Of a stretch of 64,000 nt of DNA, positions 17,254 through 26,500 are shown piece after piece. How positions within the stretch are numbered: the stretch's first letter is position 1; each line of letters opens with the position of its first letter. The notes beneath the pieces are model-generated. The model searched no databases, had not been told where the DNA came from, and worked only from the letters and a program-made list of their open reading frames with translations. Made by a program: the position numbers and the translations under genes. Source of the stretch: Ferruginibacter sp. Lineage in GTDB: Bacteria > Bacteroidota > Bacteroidia > Chitinophagales > Chitinophagaceae. The stretch lies in contig JAEUVU010000019.1 in assembly GCA_016786725.1 (NCBI GenBank), positions 124,001 through 188,000 on the forward strand, in the 5' to 3' direction.

Positions 17254-17910
17254 ATGAAACAATTTTTTAGTGTGCTGGTTTTTGTGGCCGGAATGATATT
17301 TACAGCCCAGGCCCAGGTTCCGAAGGGAATGGGCAACAGCGATCCGGAAGCAAAAAAGATACTGGACGCCGTGAGTTCAAAATTCAAAACCTTCAAATCA
17401 GTGCAGTCAAACTTCAGCCTTAAAATAGAAAACGCAGCCAATAAACTGATGGGTAATAAGACAGGCACGGTTTATATGAAAGGTACTAAATACCGCATTA
17501 AAGTAACAGGACAGGATATATTTTGTGATGGCAGCAATGTATGGACAGTGGATGCCGCAGCCAAAGAAATAACCCTTACCAGGCTTGACCCTTCCAACAA
17601 TACCATTACCCCCCAAAAGATGTTTACCAATTTTTACGACAGGGATTTTTTATACAAACTGAACAGCGATGCAAAAGGTATTCAGGAAATTGAACTAACA
17701 CCGATTGACAAATCAAAGCTGTTTCATAAAGTGATTGTATTTATCAACAAAGCTGCCAACACCATTGCTTCAACCAAAGTGTTTGAAAAAGCTGGTAACC
17801 GTTATACTTATACAGTAAGCGGCATGAACACAAGTTCAGTAATACCTGATGCTACTTTTGTATTCAATCAGAAGAATTATCCAGGGATGGAGTTGGTTGA
17901 TTTGAGATAA
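17254..17910 (+). CDS. LolA-like outer-membrane lipoprotein carrier protein
   Basis: This 218-residue protein has a signal peptide (MKQFFSVLVFVAGMIFTAQAQ) and a single LolA-type domain. Family features are SDPEAKKILDAVSSKFKTFKSVQSNFSL, then GTVYMKGTKYRIKV and SNVWTVDAAAKEITL. LolA proteins accept lipoproteins from LolCDE at the inner membrane and carry them across the periplasm. Bacteroidota often encode several LolA-like proteins, so this could be the main carrier or a paralogue. It has its own consensus promoter. It ends close to a bidirectional terminator that also serves ubiX, so it is monocistronic. Confidence 0.85.
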   Translation: MKQFFSVLVFVAGMIFTAQAQVPKGMGNSDPEAKKILDAVSSKFKTFKSVQSNFSLKIENAANKLMGNKTGTVYMKGTKYRIKVTGQDIFCDGSNVWTVDAAAKEITLTRLDPSNNTITPQKMFTNFYDRDFLYKLNSDAKGIQEIELTPIDKSKLFHKVIVFINKAANTIASTKVFEKAGNRYTYTVSGMNTSSVIPDATFVFNQKNYPGMELVDLR

Positions 17911-17937
17911 ACTGCCACAGAAGCACGGAAGCACAGT
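17911..17937. repeat. Partial 'CCACAGAGGCACAG' family repeat, copy 2
   Basis: The sequence CTGCCACAGAAGCACGGAAG and on matches one arm of the inverted repeats at 1330 and 28530. The second arm is not present, so this is a half copy at the 3' end of the lolA-like gene. Confidence 0.6.
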
Positions 17938-17949
17938 AAATATCATTTT

Positions 17950-17975
17950 AAAAGCATAACCATGTTATGGCTTTT
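17950..17975. terminator. Bidirectional terminator between lolA-like gene and ubiX
   Basis: AAAAGCATAAC and GTTATGGCTTTT pair around a 3-base loop, with A- and T-runs on both sides. It covers the ubiX stop codon region, so the two convergent genes share it. Confidence 0.7.
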
Positions 17976-18534
17976 TATTTCCCCACCTATACGATTCATT
18001 TTGCAAACCTGCCAGGTCAATAACCCGGTCAACAACCGTGGCTGCTGCTTCTTCAATGGTAGTTGGTTTGCTGTAAAAAGATGGTGTGGCAGGGCAAATA
18101 ATGCCTCCGGCAAGTGTAACAGTTTCCATATTTCGGATATGAATAAGATTGTACGGCGTATCTCTTACTACACAAATAAGTTTTCTTCTTTCCTTTAAAA
18201 TAACATCGGCAGCACGGCTTATCAGGTCGTTGGAAATACCGGAAGCGATACGGCCTAATGTGCCCATGCTGCAGGGTATTATGATCATGGTATCATACCG
18301 GCCCGATCCGGAAGCAAAGGGTGCATGAAAATCCTGCTGGGAAAAATTTAGCAGTTCGTAATGGATGTAATTCTCGTTGCCCAATTCTAATTTCCATACT
18401 TCTTTGGCATTACCGGTCATTACCAGGCTCAGTTCATCCCATTGGGCTTTAAGCTGCATCAGTTTCTTCAATAACAGCTCAGCATAAATTGAGCCGCTGG
18501 CCCCTGTAACTGCAATAACAATTTTCTTACTCAT
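17965..18534 (-). CDS. ubiX: Flavin prenyltransferase UbiX family
   Basis: This 189-residue protein matches the UbiX family in length and sequence. It shows the flavin-binding start KKIVIAVTGASGSIYAELLLKKL, the central IIIPCSMGTLGRIASGISNDLISRAADVILKERRKLICVVRDTPYNLIH and the C-terminal PATPSFYSKPTTIEE. UbiX makes prenylated FMN, the cofactor of UbiD decarboxylases, from FMN and a dimethylallyl phosphate. No ubiD gene is in the window. In the futalosine menaquinone route a UbiX-like protein works with a UbiD-like and a UbiA-like enzyme. A UbiA-like gene is present at 46997, which makes such a pathway possible but not shown. Confidence 0.93.
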   Translation of the reverse strand: MSKKIVIAVTGASGSIYAELLLKKLMQLKAQWDELSLVMTGNAKEVWKLELGNENYIHYELLNFSQQDFHAPFASGSGRYDTMIIIPCSMGTLGRIASGISNDLISRAADVILKERRKLICVVRDTPYNLIHIRNMETVTLAGGIICPATPSFYSKPTTIEEAAATVVDRVIDLAGLQNESYRWGNKKP

Positions 18535-18715
18535 TTTACCGTTTATATATGTAAGCTACAAAACAAAATTAGATGCAAATTGTTTTTCGCCTCATATTGA
18601 TTGCTGTAATATTAGTAATACTGATCGGGTTTTAGTATTTACCATATTCGGAAAAATTCTCCTGCCCTCTTTTCGTTATCATTCAAAATTGTAATTTCCC
18701 CGTTCAATTACCTGA

Positions 18716-20116
18716 ATGGCTGCACCAAAACTACAGAGAAGCTTAGGCTTATTTCAATCTACTGTTGTAAACATGATTGACATGGTGGGCATTGGCCCCT
18801 TTGTTACCCTGCCCATTGTTATGGGTTTGATGGGCGGCATGTTTTTATATGCGTGGATAGCGGGTGCAATACTTTCACTTGTTGATGCCATGATCTGGAG
18901 TGAACTTGGCGCTGCCTACCCGTTAGCCGGTGGCAGCTACAATTTTTTGAAAGAGGCTTACGGTAAAAACGGTATGGGCCGGATGATGAGCTTTCTGTAC
19001 GTATGGCAAACAGTGATACAGGCGCCACTGGTTGCAGCATCAGCCGCCATTGGTTTTTCACAATACCTCGGTTACCTGGTTGAACTGGGGCCGGTTGAAC
19101 AAAAATTGGTTTCTGCATCGGTAATTGTTGTTGTTACTATTTTACTCTATCGCAAAATTGACAGCATTGGGAAAATTGCTGTACTGCTCTGGACCGGTGT
19201 TATTCTAACAATCGGCTGGATCATTATTGGCGGTGTTGCACATGGAAATTTTCTTCAACCATTAAAAGATATCAATGCAGGTTTCAGCTGGGGTCAGCTT
19301 GCTTCTTTTGCATTCGGGCAGGCATGCATCAAATCAATTTACAGTTACCTCGGTTATTACAATGTTTGTCATTTGGGTGCAGAAATAAAATATCCCGGCA
19401 AAAACATTCCACGCAGTATGTTCATCTCTGTTATTGGTATTGCCATTTTATACATAGCCATGAACACAAGCGTGGCAAGCGTTATAAGCTGGCAGGAAGT
19501 TAAACAATGGCAGGATGCCGGTATCAATAATTTTGTTGTGAGTACATTTATTGAACGGCTTTACGGTCATGCAGCGGCAAACACTGCTACGGTAATGATC
19601 TTATGGGTTGCACTTGCATCTCTGTTTGCGGTAATGCTAGGTTATTCAAGAGTCCCTTATGCCGCAGCCATTGATGGAGCTTTCTTTAAAGTGTTTGGCA
19701 AACTGCACCCAACCAGAAATTTCCCTTACATATCATTGCTTGTATTAGCTGCATTTGCCTTTGTGTTCAGCCTGCTGTTCAGGATGAGCGATGTTATCAG
19801 CGGCATTTTAGCCATGCGTATCATGGTGCAGTTTATTGGCCAGGCCGTTGGTGTTGTAATCCTTCGTAAAAGAAACGGCAGCAAACATCTCCCATATAAA
19901 ATGCCTCTATACCCTATCCCGGTAATTTTAGCAATCGCTATGTGGCTGTTTATTTTTTATTCAACAGGTTTTGCGGTCATCAAATCTTTCCTGATCGTTT
20001 TTGGAACCGGTGTGGTAGTTTATTTTATTTATGCTAAACTGCAGCATCAGTGGCCTTACAAAACAGTTGCAGGCGCAACCCTTACTGACGACATAGATAT
20101 TGATAAAAATAATTAA
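18716..20116 (+). CDS. APC superfamily amino acid permease
   Basis: This 466-residue protein has about twelve hydrophobic segments and the APC-family opening: LGLFQSTVVNMIDMVGIGPFVTLPIVMG (helix 1 with the broken GIGPF motif), then WSELGAAYPLAGGSYNFLKEAYG. It should be an inner-membrane proton-coupled amino acid or polyamine transporter. The substrate cannot be read from sequence. It is preceded by an AT-rich leader. Its TAA stop at 20114-20116 shares a TTAA with the stop of the convergent HSDR_N gene, so the two transcripts overlap end to end. Confidence 0.88.
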   Translation: MAAPKLQRSLGLFQSTVVNMIDMVGIGPFVTLPIVMGLMGGMFLYAWIAGAILSLVDAMIWSELGAAYPLAGGSYNFLKEAYGKNGMGRMMSFLYVWQTVIQAPLVAASAAIGFSQYLGYLVELGPVEQKLVSASVIVVVTILLYRKIDSIGKIAVLLWTGVILTIGWIIIGGVAHGNFLQPLKDINAGFSWGQLASFAFGQACIKSIYSYLGYYNVCHLGAEIKYPGKNIPRSMFISVIGIAILYIAMNTSVASVISWQEVKQWQDAGINNFVVSTFIERLYGHAAANTATVMILWVALASLFAVMLGYSRVPYAAAIDGAFFKVFGKLHPTRNFPYISLLVLAAFAFVFSLLFRMSDVISGILAMRIMVQFIGQAVGVVILRKRNGSKHLPYKMPLYPIPVILAIAMWLFIFYSTGFAVIKSFLIVFGTGVVVYFIYAKLQHQWPYKTVAGATLTDDIDIDKNN

Positions 20117-20547
20117 AGAGCAGGCAAAGAATCTAAAGCTGTCATTTCATTATCCTTTAAATGCATTGCCATACAATAGCTCCCATTGGTTATTACAAGA
20201 AAAGGAACCTTCAATGATACATTGTATCGCAAAGCCTGGTCAAGCACAGTTCTGTCAAGTTTCACGTTCATTTCCTTACATTCCACAATCAGCCATGGTT
20301 TTGTTTCTGCATCATACACAACCATATCAAACCGTTTTTTCAAGTCACCTAATCTTATCTCTTTTTCAATAGCAATTAAAGAGGCAGGGTATTTTTTTAC
20401 CTGTATAAGATATTGCAAAAAATTCTGCCGTACCCATTCTTCAGGAGTAAGCACAACCCATTTTTTTCGCAGTTCATCAAAAATGTATTCCTTACCATTT
20501 TCTTTTTTTATTTTAGGCTGATATGGCGGGTATTCAATTTTGATCAT
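20113..20547 (-). CDS. Stand-alone type I restriction enzyme R N-terminal-like (HSDR_N_2) nuclease-fold protein
   Basis: This 144-residue protein is a single PD-(D/E)xK-like domain. It has an E in LIAIEKEIRLGDLKKRFDMVVYD followed by PWLIVECKEM, giving the D-(10-20)-ExK active-site pattern. QALRYN completes the family signature. The domain is found at the N-terminus of HsdR subunits, but no motor, methylase or specificity gene is nearby. Solo versions are widespread in Bacteroidota and their function is not known. It shares its stop codon region with the convergent APC permease gene and is divergent from the AMP nucleosidase gene, 68 bases away. Confidence 0.8.
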   Translation of the reverse strand: MIKIEYPPYQPKIKKENGKEYIFDELRKKWVVLTPEEWVRQNFLQYLIQVKKYPASLIAIEKEIRLGDLKKRFDMVVYDAETKPWLIVECKEMNVKLDRTVLDQALRYNVSLKVPFLVITNGSYCMAMHLKDNEMTALDSLPAL

Positions 20548-20615
20548 CTATATAAAACCTGTACAGGCTGGGAATTTTGTATCTTTATTATTAATTTAGA
20601 ATTTAACGGAAAGAT

Positions 20616-21386
20616 ATGAAGTCAAAAGCAGAAATAGTAAACAACTGGTTACCCAGATACACGGGAGAAAAATTAGAAAATTTTGGAGAGTACATTTTAC
20701 TCACCAATTTCAGCAATTATGTAAACATGTTTGCAGACTGGAATAAGGTCTCCATCGTGGGCATGGACAGGCCCATGCAATGCGCCACTGCAGATAATAT
20801 TACCATCATCAATTTTGGCATGGGCAGTCCGGGTGCAGCAACTGTGATGGACCTGTTGAGCGCCATCGAACCCAAGGCTGTTTTGTTCCTGGGTAAATGC
20901 GGCGGCCTCAAAAAAAGAAATAAACTCGGCGATCTTATTTTGCCCATTGCAGCCATACGTGGGGAGGGAACTTCAAATGATTATCTGCCGGCGGAAGTGC
21001 CTGCATTGCCCGCTTTTGCTTTGCAGAAAGCCATTTCAACCACCATAAGGGATGCCAATTGTGATTATTGGACCGGTGTTTGCTATACCACCAACAGGCG
21101 GGTTTGGGAGCATGATGAAGTATTTAAAGAATATCTGCAAAAAGTAAGGGCCTATGCTATTGATATGGAAACAGCAACCATTTTCACGGTTGGTTTCTAC
21201 AACAAAATCCCAACAGGGGCTTTGTTACTTGTCAGCGACAGCCCTATGATACCGGAAGGCGTAAAAACGGAAGAAAGCGATAAAAAAGTTACAACCGAAT
21301 ATGTTGAGCGCCATCTTAAAATAGGTATAGATTCTTTAAAGCAATTGATCAATGATGGATTAACGGTACGGCATCTTAAATTTTAG
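20616..21386 (+). CDS. amn: AMP nucleosidase (Bacteroidota type)
   Basis: This 256-residue protein belongs to the nucleoside phosphorylase fold. It has IINFGMGSPGAATVMDLL, the glycine-rich FLGKCGGL and the nucleoside-binding AIDMETATIFTVG, which holds the conserved Met-Glu pair. It lacks the N-terminal extension of the ~480-residue E. coli Amn. The short form is the one generally annotated as AMP nucleosidase in Bacteroidota. It would hydrolyse AMP to adenine and ribose 5-phosphate and so help set adenylate levels. A related phosphorylase is the alternative. It is followed 3 bases later by a small secreted protein gene, so the two look co-transcribed. Confidence 0.85.
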   Translation: MKSKAEIVNNWLPRYTGEKLENFGEYILLTNFSNYVNMFADWNKVSIVGMDRPMQCATADNITIINFGMGSPGAATVMDLLSAIEPKAVLFLGKCGGLKKRNKLGDLILPIAAIRGEGTSNDYLPAEVPALPAFALQKAISTTIRDANCDYWTGVCYTTNRRVWEHDEVFKEYLQKVRAYAIDMETATIFTVGFYNKIPTGALLLVSDSPMIPEGVKTEESDKKVTTEYVERHLKIGIDSLKQLINDGLTVRHLKF

Positions 21387-21389
21387 ATC

Positions 21390-21776
21390 ATGAAACTTTT
21401 ATTTTTTTTATCCGGTATTTTTCTTCTTACAGTGTCGGCTGCTAATTGCAATAAAAAAGATAAGGAAAGTAAAATATTCAGTGAAGTTTTTAAAGGCAGG
21501 TTAGAGATCAAAGCCATCTGCATGAATTATACCGTAAGTGTGCTGGATAAGGCTGATACATTGAATGTTGTACCAAACTGGACCGATGAAACAACAAAAA
21601 AAACTTACAAAAATGTTTTTGCGCTGGCAAATCCCTGCAATTTTCCAGACTCAATTAAGCAAGGTGATGAATTTTATTTTGTAATTGATACGCTGAGTAC
21701 CAAACCTTGTATGGTTTGCATGGCCTATTATCCCACCCCTGGTAAAAAATTACCCATTAAAATCGTAAATAAATAA
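21390..21776 (+). CDS. Small exported protein, probable lipoprotein, function unknown
   Basis: This 128-residue protein has a hydrophobic signal (MKLLFFLSGIFLLTVSAANC) followed by NKKDKES. The cysteine at 20 is in a lipobox-like setting, but Asn at -1 is unusual, so it may be cleaved by signal peptidase I instead. The mature part has five further cysteines (C44 and later, including KPCMVCMAYYP near the end). I do not recognise a family. It sits between the AMP nucleosidase gene (3-base gap) and the ABC ATPase gene, whose ATG directly follows this stop codon. The three genes probably form one transcription unit. Confidence 0.68.
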   Translation: MKLLFFLSGIFLLTVSAANCNKKDKESKIFSEVFKGRLEIKAICMNYTVSVLDKADTLNVVPNWTDETTKKTYKNVFALANPCNFPDSIKQGDEFYFVIDTLSTKPCMVCMAYYPTPGKKLPIKIVNK

Positions 21777-23504
21777 ATGCAGCCACTTTTAAGCATTGAA
21801 GGGCTTACTATTAATTTTCCATCAGATGGCAATACACCCGCTGCGGTAAAATCAAATTCATTTACAGTTAATAAAGGAGAATTAGTTGCCATTGTTGGCG
21901 AAAGCGGCTCGGGCAAATCAGTTACAGCTTTATCTGTTTTACAATTATTACCAAAGCAGGCTGAAGTAAAAGGCAGGATTTTATTTTTAAATGCTGAAGA
22001 GCAACCTGTGGATCTCTTAAAATTATCTCACAAAGAAATCAGTAAAATTCGCGGCAACCAGGTTGCTATGATCTTCCAGGAACCGATGACTTCTCTCAAT
22101 CCTGTTTTTACCTGCGGTTACCAGGTGATGGAAGCAATACAATTACATCAGAAAGTAAATAAAGAAAACGCCAGGAAAAAGACAATTGAACTTTTTGAAA
22201 AAGTAAGATTGCCCAACCCGGAAAATTTATTATCCCGCTATCCGCATGAACTGAGTGGCGGTCAAAAGCAACGGGTGATGATCGCTATGGCAATGAGCTG
22301 TAACCCTTCGTTGCTGATTGCAGATGAGCCTACAACAGCGCTTGATGTAACTGTACAAAAAACAATACTGGAACTCATCAGGTCTTTGCAAGAACAAAAT
22401 AATATGGGTGTAATTTTCATTACACACGACCTGGGTGTTGTTGCAGATATTGCGGACAGGATTATTGTGATGCACAAAGGTGAAATAGCAGAGCAGGGTA
22501 TTGCAAAAGATATTTTACAGGCTCCGCAACATCCTTACACAAAAGCTTTACTCGCCTGCAGGCCTGCAGGAAAAACAAAAGGAAAAAGATTACCGGTTGT
22601 GAGTGATTTTATGAAAGATCCTGAAGCTGCAAGCCACGAGATGCAAGCCGCAGATCATATTGCAGGAACCCAACCACCAACAGCAAACCACAAACCACCA
22701 ACAACCATACTGGAAGTAAAAAACCTGCATGTTCATTTCCCGGTTAAGAAGAATTTATTTGGAAAGCCTGTTGAGTTTTTTAAAGCGGTTGACGATGTAA
22801 ATTTTACTGTGCAGCAGGGAGACATTGTTGGCCTGGTAGGTGAAAGTGGTTGCGGTAAAACAACTTTAGGCAGAACAATTTTACAACTCATCAAACCAAC
22901 ATCTGGTGAAATTTTACTGGATGGAAAAGACATTACACAAATTAACAGTGAAACTTTACGCAACATGCGCAAAGCCCTTCAAATTGTTTTCCAGGATCCT
23001 TATGGCTCATTAAACCCAAGAATAACCATCGGCGAAGCAATACTGGAACCCTTGAAAGTTCATTCGGTTCATTCCAACAATAAACAGCGTAAAGAAAAGG
23101 TGATAGACCTGCTGGGAAAAGTAAATCTGGATAGTACACATTTTAACCGCTACCCCCACCAGTTTAGCGGTGGCCAGCGCCAGCGTATTTGTATTGCACG
23201 GGCTTTGGCGCTCAATCCATCCTTTTTAATTTTTGATGAAAGTGTTTCGGCGCTTGATGTAAGTGTGCAGGCGCAGGTGCTTAACCTGCTCAACGATCTT
23301 AAAAGAGAATTTGGCTTTACCGCCATTTTTATTTCGCACGACTTGTCTGTTGTACATTATATCTGCAACCGGATATTGGTTATGTACAAAGGAAAAATTG
23401 TGGAAGAAGGGACTGCTGATGAAGTTTATCATTCGCCAAAAAATGAATACACGCAAAAACTGATCAACGCAATACCCGGTAAAAGCATTTATCAATCTCC
23501 ATAA
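21777..23504 (+). CDS. Tandem-domain ABC transporter ATPase, peptide/nickel type (Dpp/Opp DF fusion)
   Basis: This 575-residue protein carries two complete ABC ATPase domains. The first has Walker A GESGSGKS, signature LSGGQKQR and Walker B LLIADEPT. The second has Walker A GESGCGKT, signature FSGGQRQR and Walker B FLIFDESVSALD. This is the fused DppD-DppF arrangement seen in GsiA and YejF, which power uptake of peptides or related small molecules. No permease or binding-protein genes are adjacent, so the partners lie elsewhere. The linker (about residues 280-310) contains a low-complexity PPTANHKPPTT stretch encoded by a CAACCACCAA-type repeat. The ATG abuts the upstream stop. The 3' end overlaps the convergent TraB gene by 13 bases. 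Confidence 0.93.
   Translation: MQPLLSIEGLTINFPSDGNTPAAVKSNSFTVNKGELVAIVGESGSGKSVTALSVLQLLPKQAEVKGRILFLNAEEQPVDLLKLSHKEISKIRGNQVAMIFQEPMTSLNPVFTCGYQVMEAIQLHQKVNKENARKKTIELFEKVRLPNPENLLSRYPHELSGGQKQRVMIAMAMSCNPSLLIADEPTTALDVTVQKTILELIRSLQEQNNMGVIFITHDLGVVADIADRIIVMHKGEIAEQGIAKDILQAPQHPYTKALLACRPAGKTKGKRLPVVSDFMKDPEAASHEMQAADHIAGTQPPTANHKPPTTILEVKNLHVHFPVKKNLFGKPVEFFKAVDDVNFTVQQGDIVGLVGESGCGKTTLGRTILQLIKPTSGEILLDGKDITQINSETLRNMRKALQIVFQDPYGSLNPRITIGEAILEPLKVHSVHSNNKQRKEKVIDLLGKVNLDSTHFNRYPHQFSGGQRQRICIARALALNPSFLIFDESVSALDVSVQAQVLNLLNDLKREFGFTAIFISHDLSVVHYICNRILVMYKGKIVEEGTADEVYHSPKNEYTQKLINAIPGKSIYQSP
22671..22706 (+). repeat. Low-complexity CAACCACCAA / CAAACCACAAACC repeat in the ABC linker
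   Basis: A run of CAACCACC, CAGCAAACC and CACAAACCACC units encodes PPTANHKPPTT between the two ATPase domains. It looks like a small dispersed repeat tolerated in a flexible linker. Confidence 0.5.
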
Positions 23505-26500
23505 GAATCAATAGCCCTGTAATTTGAGTAACTATTGCTTCCGTAAAAATTTCTGGCGCTTTTATGAAAGCTGAATAATATTTTTTTGAGCTGAGCCTGC
23601 AACTGATCACCCAGCGGTTCGTCTTTTTTAATTTTCCTGTCGGTCATGCTGGTAAGTTTATCATCTGTGTATATGCCTTTTTCATCTTCGGGCTGCAGGC
23701 CGCTGATGCCGATTTTCCAGTCGTCTTCTTTATTCACCCTGTATTTAAAAAAGTACACTACGCCTTTTTTATCCAGGTATGATGTTACTTGTTTTTTTAT
23801 AAAAATAATCGAATCTACCCTGGCATAATTTTTATCTGCAAGTAAAAAACTCTTTGCCATTTCAAGCTGGTCTTTATACTTCGCCGGAAATTTATCCAGG
23901 CGTTTTGCCTTCTCCATTTTCGTGTACAATTTGCTCCGGTGCAGGTTATCAGCGGCAAGGTTTGTTATAATACTGTCTGCAACAGGAATATTGTTACGCA
24001 GCATTAAAACAGCAGCTGTCATTCTTACTTCAGGTTCCCGGGATTGAAGCAGCCTTTCAAAAAACAATTGTACATTTTTTCTTTTTTCATAAAATGGCAG
24101 CAGTAAAACGCTGTAATCATCCAGGCCGCTTTTATTATAACTGCTGTACACCGGTGTGTATTTTACCCCGCTATTATCGTCATCTTCTTTCAGCAATTCT
24201 TTCTCCAAAGTTTTTTCGTCCTTTATCTGCAGTTTCTTCAGTTCTACCTTGGCATCAAAATATATTTTGGTAAAATAGCTTTCATAATCTGCGCCTTTAA
24301 TAAGGTTACTGTCAACCAGTGTTACCAGCAACGATAATACATGATCTTTATAATCATTCAGGCTTGATAGCTGCAGCAGTTCAGGAAAAAGGGTTCGTGC
24401 CAGCAATAGAGAATCGCCAAGGCTCCTGAACAGGCTGCTGTATTCATAATTATCAGAAAAAACAGGCGGTTCCTGCAATATCAGTTCTTTAAACAAACTA
24501 TATGCTTTTTGGGTTTTATGCCTTGCAAGCGCTTTAAATACTTCATTTTGAAAAACACTGGTGTCTGCGGTTTTTTCAAAAATATTTTTTAAAAGAGGAA
24601 CTACCGTTTCTTTGATGGTATCCTTTATATAGCCAAGTTCTGATACCAGTTTTACCTTGCTGTCAAAATAATCCTTGTTGCTGAGATTGAGCTTTTGTAA
24701 AATTGCTGCTATCTGTGGAACACCCTTCTCCCCAAAATAAATATTGGGGATGGATTGCTGCGCCTTTTTCTGCGTTGCACTGTCTTTACTGAAAAGGTCT
24801 TCCATAAATTCATCAAGCCTGTTTTCGTAAATGCTTCTGCCCAGCTTTTTTTCTGCAGGCATTATGCTGCTGTAAAAAGATTTTATAAAACCGCTTTGCT
24901 CTGCAATGGTATCACCCAGGCTAACCAGGCTGAAAGTATAATTATCCTTCAGCAATAACATACGGTTGATGGCTCTTGATGAACCTGTGTCTCGCAGGCT
25001 GTACCTGAATCCTTTCACATCATGCTTTAAGTTTAAGGTGTCGGTTTTATAAAGCACCAGGCCGGCATTATCAAAATAAGTCTTCATTTCATCAGCAAGA
25101 AAAGCTGCCGAATCTTTTGCATAATAATATTTGGGAAATTCCTGAACACTTACACCGATCATTTCACCGGTTGTATTGCTCATGAAGGAACCGTTTTTTG
25201 CTTTGGGCCAGTAATTAAAGTATCCTGAGGCGGCATTTGCGGTAACTGCATTTTCTGTGATCTGCCTTACTTCATTATTTAACCTGGGCGCTACAGGCGT
25301 ATTAACAGTAAAGTGCATGAAGGTATCAACATACACCGTTGCGGCATTGTACTTAAACGGTAAAAAATTAAAAGAGTTAAAGTAAGAGCTGAAATCTGCC
25401 TTCTTACTTTTGCTCTTTGCAGCAATTACATAATAATGTGGCCCACGGATAATATATCTTGCATGCACAGTTGAGCCATCCTTCTGTTTTTCTTTAACAT
25501 CCAGGGCGGGATAATCTCTAAAGCTCTTGAATTCCCTGCTAAGCTGCTTTTCAAAATGATCAGGGTTTCTGAAAGATTCTTCAAGCAACCCAAGTTCAAA
25601 ATTGTCTTCGTCAAGAAAACGAAAATTATGCAGCGATTTTTTAAAGATCACATATGCATCTCCTGTTGTTTTGTCAACAGCTTCGTACTCCCAGCGGTCA
25701 TTCATATCTGAATTGATAGTATTGAGGTATTCAGTTGGCTGCTGCGGGAGTTTCACTGAGAATTCACCATGTGCCGGTTGAAAAATCACCGGCACCTGCC
25801 CTGCCTCTTTTAGTTTTATAGAAGAAAAGAATTGTTCTGCTTCTGCCCCATCCACGTAATTCTCTTTACCACCTGTTTTAAAAAACAATACTTCAGAGGG
25901 TGTAACAAAAATATTATAACGCTGCAGGTCGCCGCGGCGGGTACGGTTACTGATATCAAAACCTGTGTAACCATTTTTGATGATCTGTTTTTTTGACAGG
26001 ATCTTACCCGGAATGTTTTCATATAAAATACTGTCAACTTTATTTAAAACATCTTTTTCAGTATGGCCAAGAAAGGCGGCATGTGTTTTTATACGGGTAA
26101 CCAGGTAATAACTTCCGTTGGCCATATCAGAGTATTGCCTCCTGTCTAATTTTTGCGATTCGGCGCTGAGTTTGAATAAAGGCCCCGGCATAGCTACGCT
26201 GAAAAACCCATCGTCTGAAGTATGGGTTGTAAAATTAACCGGCACTTTCATTTTATCTACCACTTCTTTTTGCGCTGCATCCCGGTCGGTCATTTGTATG
26301 GGGCGAAGTGTGTAACCCATTTTACGCAGCAACTCAATAACACCCCTTGGCCCCGGCAAATGTGCAGCCCCCACTCCTGCAAACAAAGAGTTTTTTTTCA
26401 TGATGGTATCCATAGAATACGCCTGTATCTCATTTCTTTTGAACAGGAATTTTTCCATAAAAGCTTCTGAGCGGTCAAGCATCCGGTCAAGCGAATCCAT

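Noticed and set aside
20113..20547. Part of a type I restriction system
   Set aside because: Only the HSDR_N-like domain is present; no helicase, methylase or specificity gene is nearby.
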